Assembly: GCA_029762755.1 (NCBI GenBank)
Contig: JARVGH010000001.1
Span: 248,001-312,000 of the forward strand
DNA length: 64,000 nt
Source: Candidatus Bathyarchaeum tardum
GTDB taxonomy: Archaea; Thermoproteota; Bathyarchaeia; Bathyarchaeales; Bathyarchaeaceae
Direction: 5' to 3'
A model generated the notes under the pieces. That model was given only the letters and a program-made list of their open reading frames with translations. It searched no databases and was not told the DNA's origin. Within the stretch, counting starts at the first letter, position 1, and the number at the start of each line of letters is the position of its first letter. This document shows positions 24,712 to 33,419 of the stretch, piece by piece. The translations under genes were made by a program, and so were the position numbers.

Positions 24712-27700
24712 TTACTGTATGGACGCGGCATCGTATTGCTGAATAGATTTAACAACTGATTTTCCCAAACAATAAGCGGTAATGCCCTTAGCTGCGGCGA
24801 TAGCAGCTGTCAATGTCGTGATGTATGGCACTTTATATTTAATTGCCGCTTTACGTATATACGAATCATCATGCTCGCTCAGTTTACCTGAAGGAGTATT
24901 TATCACCAGTTGTATCTCTTTATTTTTAATAGCATCAGTGATATTAGGTCGTCCTTCATGTTCCTTGAGTATAGATTCAGAAACGATACCATAGCTAGCC
25001 AAAAAAGCTTGTGTACCTTTAGTAGCCTTTAATTTAAAGCCCGCTTTAATGAATTGTTTGGCTACATCTTTGACTAAAGCGGAACGATGACGCTCAGCGA
25101 TCGTTATCAATACTGTTCCTGTGGTTGGCAACGGATTTACTGCCTCTTGAGCTTTCCAATAAGCCAACCCGAATGATTTAGCGATACCGAGCACTTCGCC
25201 TGTAGATTTCATTTCTGGTCCAAGAACAGGGTCGACTTCCGGAAACATATTGAAAGGAAATACGGCTTCTTTAACTCCAATATGTGAAATTAAACGCTTT
25301 TGCAGGTTCAAATCTTTTATTTTCTTTCCCATCATCAAGAGTGTGGCTAAACTTGCCATAGGTATGTTGCATACTTTAGATACCAACGGAACGGTTCTGG
25401 AGGCACGTGGGTTTGCCTCAAGAACATAGACCATATCCTTACAGATAGCATATTGGATGTTAATTACGCCAGTTACTTGAAGCTCGCTAGCGATACGTCG
25501 CGTATATTCTTCAATAGTGTTTATATGCTTTCTACTTATACTGACCGATGGAATTGCACAAGCTGCATCTCCGGAATGAACGCCTGCATATTCGATATGT
25601 TCCATAATTTCCGGAATGAAGACGTCACTTCCATCAGATATGGCATCAGCTTCGACCTCGATAGCGTTCTCTAGGAAGCGGTCGATGAGGATTTTACGGT
25701 CTGGCGTGACGTCGACAGCTGCCGCCACATATAATTTCAACTCATCTTCATCGTGCACTATTTCCATGCCGCGACCACCGAGCACATAAGAAGGCCGTAA
25801 GATAAGCGGGTAGCCTATACGTTTCGCCACAACCAATGCCTCTTTAAGATTCATGGCGGTACCTGACTCCGGCATTCGAATGTCGTATTTTTGCATCATT
25901 TGACTGAAACGACCGCGATCAGAGGCGATATCAATCGAGTTAACCGATGTACCCAGAATTTTCACACCAAATTTCTCCAGTTCATCGGCAATATTGAGTG
26001 GAGTTTGTCCGCCAAATTGGACGATGACTCCAATGGGTTTTTCTTTTTGGTAAATACTCAAGACGTCCTCAACGGTCAGCGGCTCAAAATACAGTTTATC
26101 TGAAGTATCGTAGTCAGTAGACACCGTCTCAGGATTGCAGTTTACCATGATAGTCTCGTAACCCATATCGCGCAGAGCAAAAGCGGCGTGGACACAGCAG
26201 TAATCAAATTCGATACCCTGACCAATACGGTTAGGACCTCCACCTAAAACCATTACCTTCGGTCGCTGGCTAACTATGTTCTTATCCGGTGCATTATACG
26301 TCGAATAGTAATACCTAGCATTTTCTGTGCCGCTGACTGGAACAAAGTCCCATGCTTCCAAGAGTCCTAACTCAACACGTTGTTTGCGTACCTCCGCCTC
26401 ATCTACGGCTAATAATTTGGATATATATTTATCAGCAAATCCATCTTTCTTTGCCTGAATAAGTAAATCACTTGGTAGTTTTTTGCCTTTATAACTAATG
26501 ATTTTCTCTTCTTGTTCTACTAATTCTTTCATTTGCTGGATGAACCAAGGCTTAATAAAAGTTTTCCGATAAAGCTCCTGAACATCTGCACCTTTACGCA
26601 GAGCTTCATACATAATAAATTGCCTTTCGCTGGTAGCGTAGCTAAGCATTTTCATTAATTCTTCAAGTGATTTTTCATTGAAGTCGTTAGCAAATCCCAG
26701 CCCGGACCGTCCTATCTCTAGAGACCTGATAGCCTTCTGGAAAGCTTCTTTATAATTTTTACCGATACTCATAACCTCCCCGACAGCGCGCATTTGGGTA
26801 CCAAGCCGGTCCTCTGCGTCACGGAATTTCTCAAAAGCCCAACGGGGAAACTTAACCACTACGTAATCTCCGGAAGGAGTATATTTTTCCAGAGTACCTT
26901 CTCGCCAGTATGGTAACTCGTCTAGAGTCACGCCGGCGGCTAATTTAGCTGAGATTAAGGCAATGGGGAAACCGGTGGCTTTCGAAGCCAATGCAGAAGA
27001 ACGTGAAGTGCGCGGATTGATCTCAATTATTACTACCCTTCCTGTTTTGGGGTTGTGTGCAAATTGTATGTTTGTACCGCCGATAATTCCTAGCTTTTCT
27101 ACTACCTTGTAAGAATACTCCTGTAGGCGTTTTTGAAGGGATTCACTAATCGTAAGCATGGGAGCAGTACAGAAAGAATCGCCAGTGTGAACGCCCATCG
27201 CATCTACATTTTCAATAAAACAAACGGTAATAATCTGGTTTTTTGCATCTCGGATGATTTCTAGTTCTAGTTCCTCCCAGCCTTCTACCGATTCTTCAAT
27301 TAACACCTGACCAACCATACTGGCAGCGATACCGCGGCTTGCAATTATCCTTAACTCTTCGACATTGTATACCAGACCTCCGCCGGTACCCCCCATCGTA
27401 AAGGCTGGTCGGACAATGACTGGATAGCCAAGCTCGGTAGCAACTAATTCGGCATCCTTAACGCTGTAAGCAATTTTACTCCGAGGAGTAGCGATACCCA
27501 GTTCTTTCATTGTTTCTTTGAAAGCCAAACGGTCTTCGCCGCGACGTATAGCTTCCGGGTCTACGCCGATTACCTTTATATCATATTTTTCTAGGACTCC
27601 ACAACGTGACAGACTTGAACTGAGGTTAAGTCCGGTTTGTCCACCTAAATTTGGTAGTAGGGCATCCGGTCGTTCTTTCTTGATGATTTTAATCATTGTC

Positions 27701-27921
27701 TCAAGATTAAGGGGCTCAATATACGTGGCATCTGCCATGTCGGGGTCAGTCATAATTGTTGCCGGATTTGAGTTAACTAACACAATCTGGTAACCTAAAG
27801 ATTTCAAGGCTTTACATGCTTGAGTGCCAGAATAATCGAACTCACAAGCTTGCCCAATAACAATTGGTCCGGAACCGATAATCATAACTTTTTTAATATC
27901 ATCACGTACGGGCATGGTCAT
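24712..27921 (-). CDS. carB: carbamoyl-phosphate synthase large subunit
   Basis: 1069 residues, complete. Makes carbamoyl phosphate from bicarbonate, ATP and ammonia delivered by CarA, for pyrimidine and arginine synthesis. Two homologous ATP-grasp halves: the first begins KKVMIIGSGPIVIGQACEFDYSG, has PAFTMGGTGGG and ENVDAMGVHTGDS; the second begins KVMVLGGGPNRIGQGIEFDYCC with PSYVLGGRGMEIV and EHIEYAGVHSGD. A C-terminal MGS-like allosteric domain (about 935-1069) starts GTVLITIAERHR. carA is not in the window. The gene lies between copies of the tRNA-Pro 3' end and looks somewhat richer in G+C than neighbours, suggesting lateral acquisition. ATG at 27921 or 27915. Confidence 0.97.
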   Translation of the reverse strand: MTMPVRDDIKKVMIIGSGPIVIGQACEFDYSGTQACKALKSLGYQIVLVNSNPATIMTDPDMADATYIEPLNLETMIKIIKKERPDALLPNLGGQTGLNLSSSLSRCGVLEKYDIKVIGVDPEAIRRGEDRLAFKETMKELGIATPRSKIAYSVKDAELVATELGYPVIVRPAFTMGGTGGGLVYNVEELRIIASRGIAASMVGQVLIEESVEGWEELELEIIRDAKNQIITVCFIENVDAMGVHTGDSFCTAPMLTISESLQKRLQEYSYKVVEKLGIIGGTNIQFAHNPKTGRVVIIEINPRTSRSSALASKATGFPIALISAKLAAGVTLDELPYWREGTLEKYTPSGDYVVVKFPRWAFEKFRDAEDRLGTQMRAVGEVMSIGKNYKEAFQKAIRSLEIGRSGLGFANDFNEKSLEELMKMLSYATSERQFIMYEALRKGADVQELYRKTFIKPWFIQQMKELVEQEEKIISYKGKKLPSDLLIQAKKDGFADKYISKLLAVDEAEVRKQRVELGLLEAWDFVPVSGTENARYYYSTYNAPDKNIVSQRPKVMVLGGGPNRIGQGIEFDYCCVHAAFALRDMGYETIMVNCNPETVSTDYDTSDKLYFEPLTVEDVLSIYQKEKPIGVIVQFGGQTPLNIADELEKFGVKILGTSVNSIDIASDRGRFSQMMQKYDIRMPESGTAMNLKEALVVAKRIGYPLILRPSYVLGGRGMEIVHDEDELKLYVAAAVDVTPDRKILIDRFLENAIEVEADAISDGSDVFIPEIMEHIEYAGVHSGDAACAIPSVSISRKHINTIEEYTRRIASELQVTGVINIQYAICKDMVYVLEANPRASRTVPLVSKVCNIPMASLATLLMMGKKIKDLNLQKRLISHIGVKEAVFPFNMFPEVDPVLGPEMKSTGEVLGIAKSFGLAYWKAQEAVNPLPTTGTVLITIAERHRSALVKDVAKQFIKAGFKLKATKGTQAFLASYGIVSESILKEHEGRPNITDAIKNKEIQLVINTPSGKLSEHDDSYIRKAAIKYKVPYITTLTAAIAAAKGITAYCLGKSVVKSIQQYDAASIQ

Positions 27922-28281
27922 CTCTCAATTTGATAATATTGATTTCTATACATTTCCGTTTATATTACTTACCACAGATATGCGATGACATATAAAATAA
28001 CTTTAGCGCGCGCGTTACTACATGGGCGATTTTATTTCCATCAATTTTAACCTGTTCGCTAATACTTTCCATATATTCCCTCAATTACATTCAAGAAGCA
28101 AATAACCTTACATAATCACCTTCTAATTGCTTAATGGTTTTTACTATCTTTCACCAAATCCCTGAAATATTAACACCCAATTTTCTGTGTATGCAAAAAA
28201 TCAAGTAGTTGTGTATTCCACTTTCACTCCTAAAAAAGTGGAATTATGAGATTTTCTGCGGTTAGTACCAACACCTGCCTT
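27922..28281. other. 360-base gap upstream of carB
   Basis: Contains the carB promoter side (AT-rich stretch near 27930-27990) and a GCGCGCG run at about 28008. No gene or RNA seen. Confidence 0.4.
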
Positions 28282-28357
28282 TTCAAATCCCCGCGACCCC
28301 CCAGTAATCCTCCGGACATTTTGAGGGAAAAATGGCGAGATATTATTTTGGTTTACT
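28282..28357 (+). repeat. attachment repeat 2 (copy of tRNA-Pro 3' end)
   Basis: TTCAAATCCCCGCGACCCC is identical to the tRNA T-loop to acceptor end; then CCAGTAATCC, GGACATTTTGAGGGAAA, ATGGCGAG and TTATTTTGGTTTACT follow as in repeat 1, with three one- or two-base deletions/changes. Same orientation as the tRNA; no tRNA 5' half is present. Confidence 0.85.
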
Positions 28358-28455
28358 TAAAATCTTTTCACCATCATAATATTCTCCAATTGTGCCTTGA
28401 AATCTTGTTTCTAACATCTCACAAGCTCCTTTCGGGTTTCTTGTCAATTCGCGTA
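28343..28455 (-). pseudogene. second integrase C-terminal remnant
   Basis: Minus-strand codons ending at TAA 28343-28345 read NPKGACEMLETRFQGTIGEYY then DGEKILSKPK, matching the tail TDEACELVKVGFQYVTGDY / DGGKIFSKPK of the integrase at 22161. An in-frame stop lies about 37 codons upstream and no start exists. It stands in the same position relative to repeat 2 as the first integrase does to the tRNA, so it marks a second, older insertion. Confidence 0.75.
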
Positions 28456-28609
28456 ATCAGCAAACAAACTCTTGTATGTATTAATTCCACAAATCATTGA
28501 ATGAAGACTTTAAAACCTAAGCGATTCCTAGGACAAGTTCATCAAGAGCCAGTATTATTTTGGCAAGACTCAAAAAATTTTCACATGGACAGCCTACGGG
28601 TATGTCATT

Positions 28610-28646
28610 TGTTGTTGTTGACCCCCCCTACCCCCCAACAACAACA
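28610..28646. repeat. hairpin with (TTG)n arms and C-tract loop
   Basis: TGTTGTTGTT at 28610-28619 pairs with AACAACAACA at 28637-28646; the loop is G plus ACCCCCCCTACCCCCC. The minus strand would carry two G runs of 6 and 7. Possible terminator, recombination site or promoter structure of the frame at 28683. Confidence 0.5.
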
Positions 28647-28682
28647 TTTAAGCCCTCTCTGAAAGTAAGTTGGTCCAGATGA

Positions 28683-28940
28683 TTGTGGGTTTTTGCAGAA
28701 GCCAGCCACAAAAACCTTGTTGAATATCAAAAGCTGATCAAGATAAAACCAAAGGCTGGAACAAAATTCGTTTATGACAAAAAAGATGCAAACGTCAAAA
28801 TGGTTGCAGTTGACCTAAGAGGAGCGCAAAATGCTTCAGTAGACGTAGCAGAACGACACGTTATGAGCCCCCAGCGATTTATTAAAAGAATTGTGGACCG
28901 AGAAATCTTCACGCCCACTTATGAAACTGGTCAAATTTGA
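28683..28940 (+). CDS. hypothetical protein, 85 residues
   Basis: TTG start at 28683 immediately after an in-frame TGA; no clear ribosome binding site. Protein-like composition: LVEYQKLIKIKPKAGTKFVYD, then VAVDLRGAQNASVDVAERHVMSPQRFIKRIVDREIF. I do not recognise a family. It could be the C-terminal part of a larger gene lost during element decay. Confidence 0.35.
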   Translation: MWVFAEASHKNLVEYQKLIKIKPKAGTKFVYDKKDANVKMVAVDLRGAQNASVDVAERHVMSPQRFIKRIVDREIFTPTYETGQI

Positions 28941-29077
28941 GATCCAAAAAAGTTAACTGTCGACTAATTGGGGCCTGCTAAAAAAAACCTGACATAGCTG
29001 TGATACCCCTAACAGAATTCCGAAATAACTTCATTACATAGGATTGTCGCTCAAAAAACAAAAACAATTAATCCCTG

Positions 29078-29099
29078 TTCAAATCCCGCGATTTCACCA
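29078..29099 (+). repeat. attachment repeat 3 (degenerate tRNA-Pro 3' end)
   Basis: TTCAAATCCCGCGATTTCACCA aligns with the tRNA end TTCAAATCCCCGCGACCCC-ACCA with one deleted C and CCC changed to TTT, and keeps the CCA. Same orientation. Probably the outermost right end of the integration array. The match is short, so chance is not excluded. Confidence 0.5.
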
Positions 29100-29146
29100 T
29101 CAACTAATTTTTTTACAAAATAGTTTGTAATTTCTTCTTGTATTTG

Positions 29147-29473
29147 TTATTTTAAGAGCGTTTGTAGTACTGTTGCGTTGGTGAAGAGTGCTTTGGTTCC
29201 TCCGATGAGGTAGGCTATTCGTAGGGTTTCGATTATTTCTTGTTTTGTGGCTCCTAGCTTGATTGCTTTTTGGCCTAGGACAATGGCGCCTTGTGTTGCT
29301 CCGTTTTCTGCGTCTATGGCCATTGCTATTAATATCTTAATTTTCTGGGACAGTTTTCCTTCAGAAAATGCTAAACCTTGTATATTCTCATAGGTTCTGA
29401 TGATTTCTGGGTCAAATTCTCGATATGAATCAACTGGGTTTTTGGACATAAAATCACTAAATATTACTCCCAA
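29147..29473 (-). CDS. carboxymuconolactone decarboxylase/AhpD-like protein without catalytic cysteines
   Basis: 108 residues, the size of a single CMD domain. Helical pattern and phrases such as KIKILIAMAIDAENGATQGAIV, AIKLGATKQEIIETLRIAYLIGG match the family. Active AhpD-type members have CxxC-x-H in this helix; here the positions read ENGATQGA with no cysteine and no histidine, so a redox role through that motif is not possible. Function unknown. It stands alone on the minus strand to the right of the integration array. Confidence 0.85.
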   Translation of the reverse strand: MGVIFSDFMSKNPVDSYREFDPEIIRTYENIQGLAFSEGKLSQKIKILIAMAIDAENGATQGAIVLGQKAIKLGATKQEIIETLRIAYLIGGTKALFTNATVLQTLLK

Positions 29474-29628
29474 AAAGAGCGAAATAAACTTTTTTTTGGG
29501 TTAAAGCTGAGGGGCAATCGGTATTTTTTGCATTTGATTCCGAGAAGTAGTAGTTGTAACGTGCGTACAGCAATAAACAACTACTTCTAGACATTTTTCA
29601 ATTGAGTTCATAATCTTTGAATATTTGA

Positions 29629-30192
29629 TTAAGGTGTTTTTAGTTCGAGTCCTAATAAAGAAAAACATGCGAATATGGCTAGCACTCCGACGAGTATGAA
29701 TGTGTAAGAAAATCCTAATAGTTCTGCTATGGTGGCACCGACCACTGCGGCGATTGCGGTTCCGATTCCTGTTGCTGTGGAGTATATGCTCCAGTCGTAA
29801 CTTTTTCGGTAAATTGCAGAGTTTTTGCTCCAAAGTCCCATCCAAGATGGAAATGCTAATCCGCTTCCTAGGCCGTAGATTATTTGGGCTAAATAAATGT
29901 AAATTACTTGGGTCGCAAAAATGTAAATAAACGGAACTAATGAAACCACAAAGGTTCCAGCTATCACAAGTTTGATTCTAAAGCCTCGTTTGCGTTTATC
30001 AACAATTTTTGAAAGGGGTAATTGTACTAAACTCTTGGTTAACATAAACAGCATGACTGCAATCCCTGCTGCGAAAACTGTTCCGTCAACCAGATTGTCT
30101 TTAATGAAAATCGATAAAATTGGTTGCATTAATCCAAAACCAGTTAACAAGAAAACGTCCGATACCATCAGCAGCAAAATGGTTTTGTCCAT
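29629..30192 (-). CDS. half-size MFS transporter-like membrane protein
   Basis: 187 residues with six transmembrane segments, against about 400 residues and twelve segments for standard MFS proteins. The loop LSKIVDKRKRGFRIKL after segment two matches the MFS loop-2/3 motif (G/S-x-x-x-D-x-x-GRR), and YGLGSGLAFPSWMGLWS fits the fourth-fifth segments. Nothing downstream before 29500 extends the frame, and the N-terminus MDKTILLLMVSDVFLL looks genuine. It may work as a dimer or be a truncated remnant. Confidence 0.75.
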   Translation of the reverse strand: MDKTILLLMVSDVFLLTGFGLMQPILSIFIKDNLVDGTVFAAGIAVMLFMLTKSLVQLPLSKIVDKRKRGFRIKLVIAGTFVVSLVPFIYIFATQVIYIYLAQIIYGLGSGLAFPSWMGLWSKNSAIYRKSYDWSIYSTATGIGTAIAAVVGATIAELLGFSYTFILVGVLAIFACFSLLGLELKTP

Positions 30193-30445
30193 AAATAAAA
30201 TCTAGATGCGTCAAACAAAAGGATATCTGTCTAAACATGCTTGGTAGACAGAGTTTACTTCAAATTGTGTTCTTCATGTAAGTCAATTCTGTGGGCTGGC
30301 GTTTTTTGTGTTTTTTGTTTTTCATGCGATTTTTTTAAATTTTATTAGGTATTTTCAATGTCTTGTTCATTTTTTTTTAGAAAAAATCGGATAATTTATT
30401 AGCGATTAAGTTGTGGATAACCAATCCATTAATCAAGTGATGAAC

Positions 30446-31402
30446 ATGAATACGAAAACTATAATCATTATAATTGCTGCTATCGCAGTTGTATCTGTGG
30501 GAGCATTAGGTTATGTTTACCTTGGTTCTCCATCTGAATCTAATGAACTAGAATATCCAATAACAATAACCGACGGTGCAGGAAATACTGTCACTTTTGC
30601 GGAGTATCCTGAAAGAATAGTTTCCATTGCACCTAGTTGCACTGAAATTTTGTTTTCTATCGGATTAGAAGACAAAATTGTTGGAGTTCCAATTTACGAT
30701 AATTATTCGCCAGAAATTCAAAGTGCAATTGCCTCTGGCAAAATAGCGACAGTTGGGGACTTCCAAACAATCAGTGTAGAAAGTGTAGTGGCGTTAGACC
30801 CTGATTTGATTCTTTCTAAGGGAGGTTTCCAGCTTTCTACTGCTAACCGGTTTATTGAACTGGACAAAACCGTTGTAATTGTAATCCATTCCGGATTTAC
30901 TGGGTACCTTGATGATATTTCCTTAATTGGGCAAATAACTGGAAACGAACAAGAAGCTGCTGCAGTTGTTGCAGGCATCCAAGCAGATGCCCAGTTAATT
31001 GAAGATAAAGTCAGTGACCTAGAAAAGCCAACAGTTTACGTTGAGTACGGGTCCATGAACAGTTTTGGTGGAAACTCTGTAGTTAATGAATTAATTACCC
31101 TTGCTGGAGGAGTCAACGTGTTTGCTGATTATAATGGTCAATACTTGTCAACATCTACTGAAGAAATTCTAAACGTTAACCCTGACATTATCATAATTTC
31201 TGAAGGAGTCATGTCAAGCTATTACAGCTGTACACCTGAAGAAATTAAAAACCGAGAAAGCTGGAACCTGTTAAATGCAGTTATTAACGATGCTGTTTAT
31301 GAAGTCGATGAAAACTTGATTACTGTTGCTGGACCAAACATTGTCGATGGAATACAGCAATTAGCTGAAATATTCCATCCTGAAGCATTCGCGGAAAGCT
31401 AA
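30446..31402 (+). CDS. ABC transporter substrate-binding protein (BtuF/FepB-like)
   Basis: 318 residues from the ATG at 30446, behind GTGATG; two earlier in-frame starts (30413, 30440) are possible. N-terminal membrane anchor (IIIIIAAIAVVSVGALGYVY), then the periplasmic-binding-protein fold for cobalamin or iron-chelate: ITDGAGNTVTFAEYPERIVSIAPSCTEILFSIG, VGDFQTISVESVVALDPDLIL, AGGVNVFADY, EEILNVNPDIIIIS. Binds ligand outside and delivers it to the permease encoded 49 bases downstream. The ligand (B12, haem or siderophore) cannot be told from the sequence. Confidence 0.93.
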   Translation: MNTKTIIIIIAAIAVVSVGALGYVYLGSPSESNELEYPITITDGAGNTVTFAEYPERIVSIAPSCTEILFSIGLEDKIVGVPIYDNYSPEIQSAIASGKIATVGDFQTISVESVVALDPDLILSKGGFQLSTANRFIELDKTVVIVIHSGFTGYLDDISLIGQITGNEQEAAAVVAGIQADAQLIEDKVSDLEKPTVYVEYGSMNSFGGNSVVNELITLAGGVNVFADYNGQYLSTSTEEILNVNPDIIIISEGVMSSYYSCTPEEIKNRESWNLLNAVINDAVYEVDENLITVAGPNIVDGIQQLAEIFHPEAFAES

Positions 31403-31451
31403 ACATCCAAAACTTTATGAACAAAAATGGCGATGAGGACAAAGCTATCAG

Positions 31452-32540
31452 TTGGTGCTGAAGATCCAAAACTCGCCTCACGTCCTTTTAACTCGTTTAA
31501 ACCGCTGGAAATTAATCGTTTTTTTGTTATCCGTTAGTCTAATTGTTATAGTTTTAGTTACTGTAACAATTGGATCAATGGACATTTCATTACCTGATGT
31601 CTATACCGTTTTGATCAAAAATTTGCCCTTTATTGGAGATTTTGTACAAAGTGACGTATCAGCAATTCAAACTGAAGTTGTCCTAAAAATCAGGTTGCCC
31701 CGAGTTTTAGTCGCTGCAGTTGTTGGAGTTGCTCTTGCCGCGGCGGGAACTGTTCTTCAAGGATTACTCAGAAACCCCATGGCTGACCCATACGTTCTGG
31801 GAATTTCTGCAGGAGCAAGCGTTGGAGCCTCATTGGCTATAGGATTTGGATTTGGGTCCACCTTTCTAGGGTTTTTGTATGCTGTACCTTTATTGGCGTT
31901 TATTGGTGCTCTTACAACAATCTTTGTAGTATATAACATCGCAAAACGCAGCGGTGGAAACTCAATGCTGACTTTGTTATTGATAGGAATTGCAATAAGC
32001 AGTTTCTTGTCAGCTATTGTTTCATTGATCAAAATAATCAGTTCTGATGCTTTACAAGGAATCGTTTACTGGATTATGGGCAGCCTTCAATTGGCTGGAT
32101 GGAACCACCTGTATATTGCATCCCCGTTTATTTTTGGGGGCATAATTATAATCTTTTTTTACGCAAAAGACTTGAACATAATTTCTCTTGGAGAAAATCA
32201 AGCCCAACATCTTGGAGTAGATGTTGACAGCCTTAAGACAAGACTATTAATCTGTGTTTCTTTGATTACTGCCGCAGCAGTTTCAGTAAGTGGCATAATT
32301 GGCTTTATTGGTTTGATAATTCCTCACATGACACGACTACTTGTTGGACCCGACCACAGAATTTTGATACCAACCTCTGCTTTGCTTGGGGCAATTGTTC
32401 TAATTATCTGTGACACCTTAGCCCGAACATTGATGAGCCCCGCCGAAATTCCAGTTGGAATAATAACATCCGTTCTGGGTTCTCCTTTCTTTGTTTATCT
32501 GCTAATTAAACGAAAGAAAACTGTTGGCAGCTGGCACTAA
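31452..32540 (+). CDS. ABC transporter permease, FecCD/BtuC family
   Basis: 362 residues, about ten transmembrane helices. Family marks: DVYTVL near the N-terminus, LRLPRVLVAAVVGVALAAAGTVLQGLLRNPMADPYVLGISAGAS, the ATPase-contacting GENQAQHLGVDV and GFIGLIIPHMTRLLVGPDHR. Start TTG at 31452 or GTG 31455, with GAGG about 13 bases upstream. No ATPase (BtuD/FecE type) follows: the next gene is convergent. The ATPase must come from elsewhere or the operon is broken. Confidence 0.94.
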   Translation: MVLKIQNSPHVLLTRLNRWKLIVFLLSVSLIVIVLVTVTIGSMDISLPDVYTVLIKNLPFIGDFVQSDVSAIQTEVVLKIRLPRVLVAAVVGVALAAAGTVLQGLLRNPMADPYVLGISAGASVGASLAIGFGFGSTFLGFLYAVPLLAFIGALTTIFVVYNIAKRSGGNSMLTLLLIGIAISSFLSAIVSLIKIISSDALQGIVYWIMGSLQLAGWNHLYIASPFIFGGIIIIFFYAKDLNIISLGENQAQHLGVDVDSLKTRLLICVSLITAAAVSVSGIIGFIGLIIPHMTRLLVGPDHRILIPTSALLGAIVLIICDTLARTLMSPAEIPVGIITSVLGSPFFVYLLIKRKKTVGSWH

Positions 32541-32572
32541 CAATCTTCAAATTGCTACGAAAACATCTGCAT

Positions 32573-33265
32573 TTAGTTTTTCAACTTGTTTTTTACTACT
32601 ATTATGCCAACAAATATTGCTGCTAGTAAAAGTGGAAAAATCATCCCTGACGGAAATTCTGGAATCACTTCCACGTTGTCATTGTTTATGGGGTAAATTT
32701 CCTTATTTGGTGCCACAGATAATTGATAAACTGGGTATCCTTGTTGGTCTTTTCGGATTGATTGTGTAGGGTCCTGAATCTTTGATGTAAAATCTATGTC
32801 CTCTGGGTACATTACTAAACGGGATTTTATCCATTCGCCTGGAGATTGATAGAGGGTGTTTTCAAAAAATATTGTAACTTTGATTGTTTCGTTATTTTGC
32901 AATTTGTGATTGTACACTTCAATAATGGTGTTGTTTGTTTTAACTGTTGAACCTGAGGTATTTACTATGATGGAACCTTTTTCGTAGATTCTAATCTTCA
33001 TTTCTGGAGTATCTGGTGTAGTATGCCATGAAACTAGTTCTAGGTGTGGAGATAAAGTAACCGATAAATACGAGTCAGCATGAGAAGTTGCACCAAAATT
33101 TGAGATGTCAAAGGTCGCCCAGAATTCTGGATTGCATACGTCGGGATAGTAAACAACTGTAGAAAGCTGAGGAACTGGGTTAGATGAAGCATTAACCTGT
33201 TGTAAACCTTGGGTAATGCAAAATATTGAGCTTGTAATAAGAAGAATGAAAAACAGTTTTTTCAT
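32573..33265 (-). CDS. secreted protein with IPEF C-terminal sorting signal
   Basis: 230 residues: signal peptide (1-25, ending VNASS), an extracellular beta-rich domain (about 30-195) with several NxT/S sites (NTS, NNT, NET), then VIPEFPSG, a transmembrane helix and KNKLKN. The domain resembles a single CARDB/immunoglobulin-like fold by alternation of strands, without a diagnostic motif. Anchored at the cell surface; function unknown. Convergent with the permease gene. Confidence 0.8.
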   Translation of the reverse strand: MKKLFFILLITSSIFCITQGLQQVNASSNPVPQLSTVVYYPDVCNPEFWATFDISNFGATSHADSYLSVTLSPHLELVSWHTTPDTPEMKIRIYEKGSIIVNTSGSTVKTNNTIIEVYNHKLQNNETIKVTIFFENTLYQSPGEWIKSRLVMYPEDIDFTSKIQDPTQSIRKDQQGYPVYQLSVAPNKEIYPINNDNVEVIPEFPSGMIFPLLLAAIFVGIIVVKNKLKN

Positions 33266-33419
33266 TGCTTTTGTCTCGCATTTACTTGTTTTGATTGCTT
33301 CTTTCCAAGTATAACGGTGTTATATAAACAGATATGAAAACAAAAAGAACGTTTCTTTCGTCTTAAACCGTCAGAATTTTTCTAGAAAAAGTTGCAAGAA
33401 GTAATAACTTAAGTTATTT

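Larger units (their letters stand above)
22120..28281. mobile_element. integrated element between tRNA-Pro and repeat 2, about 6.2 kb
   Basis: Bounded by direct copies of the tRNA-Pro 3' end (22097 and 28282). Contains a truncated integrase next to the tRNA, a propeller surface protein, and a full carB; about 730 bases near the middle are non-coding. No replication, capsid or conjugation gene is present, so the element is decayed or a cargo island. All genes inside are on the minus strand. Confidence 0.65.
28358..29077. mobile_element. second decayed element between repeats 2 and 3
   Basis: About 0.7 kb bounded by tRNA-Pro 3' end copies at 28282 and 29078. Holds the integrase tail remnant, a C-tract hairpin and one 85-codon frame. 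Read as a heavily deleted element inserted at the same tRNA before or after the 6.2 kb element. Confidence 0.45.

Noticed and set aside
28246-28500. 84-codon plus-strand frame across att repeat 2
   Set aside because: Runs over the tRNA-end repeat and the integrase remnant on the opposite strand; not conserved in repeat 1.
28621-28636. G-quadruplex on the minus strand
   Set aside because: Only two G runs exist; an intramolecular quadruplex needs four unless runs split, so the claim is not made.
29041-29100. Second complete tRNA gene
   Set aside because: Only the T-loop to CCA part is present; no acceptor 5' strand or D-arm precedes it, so it is listed as an att copy.
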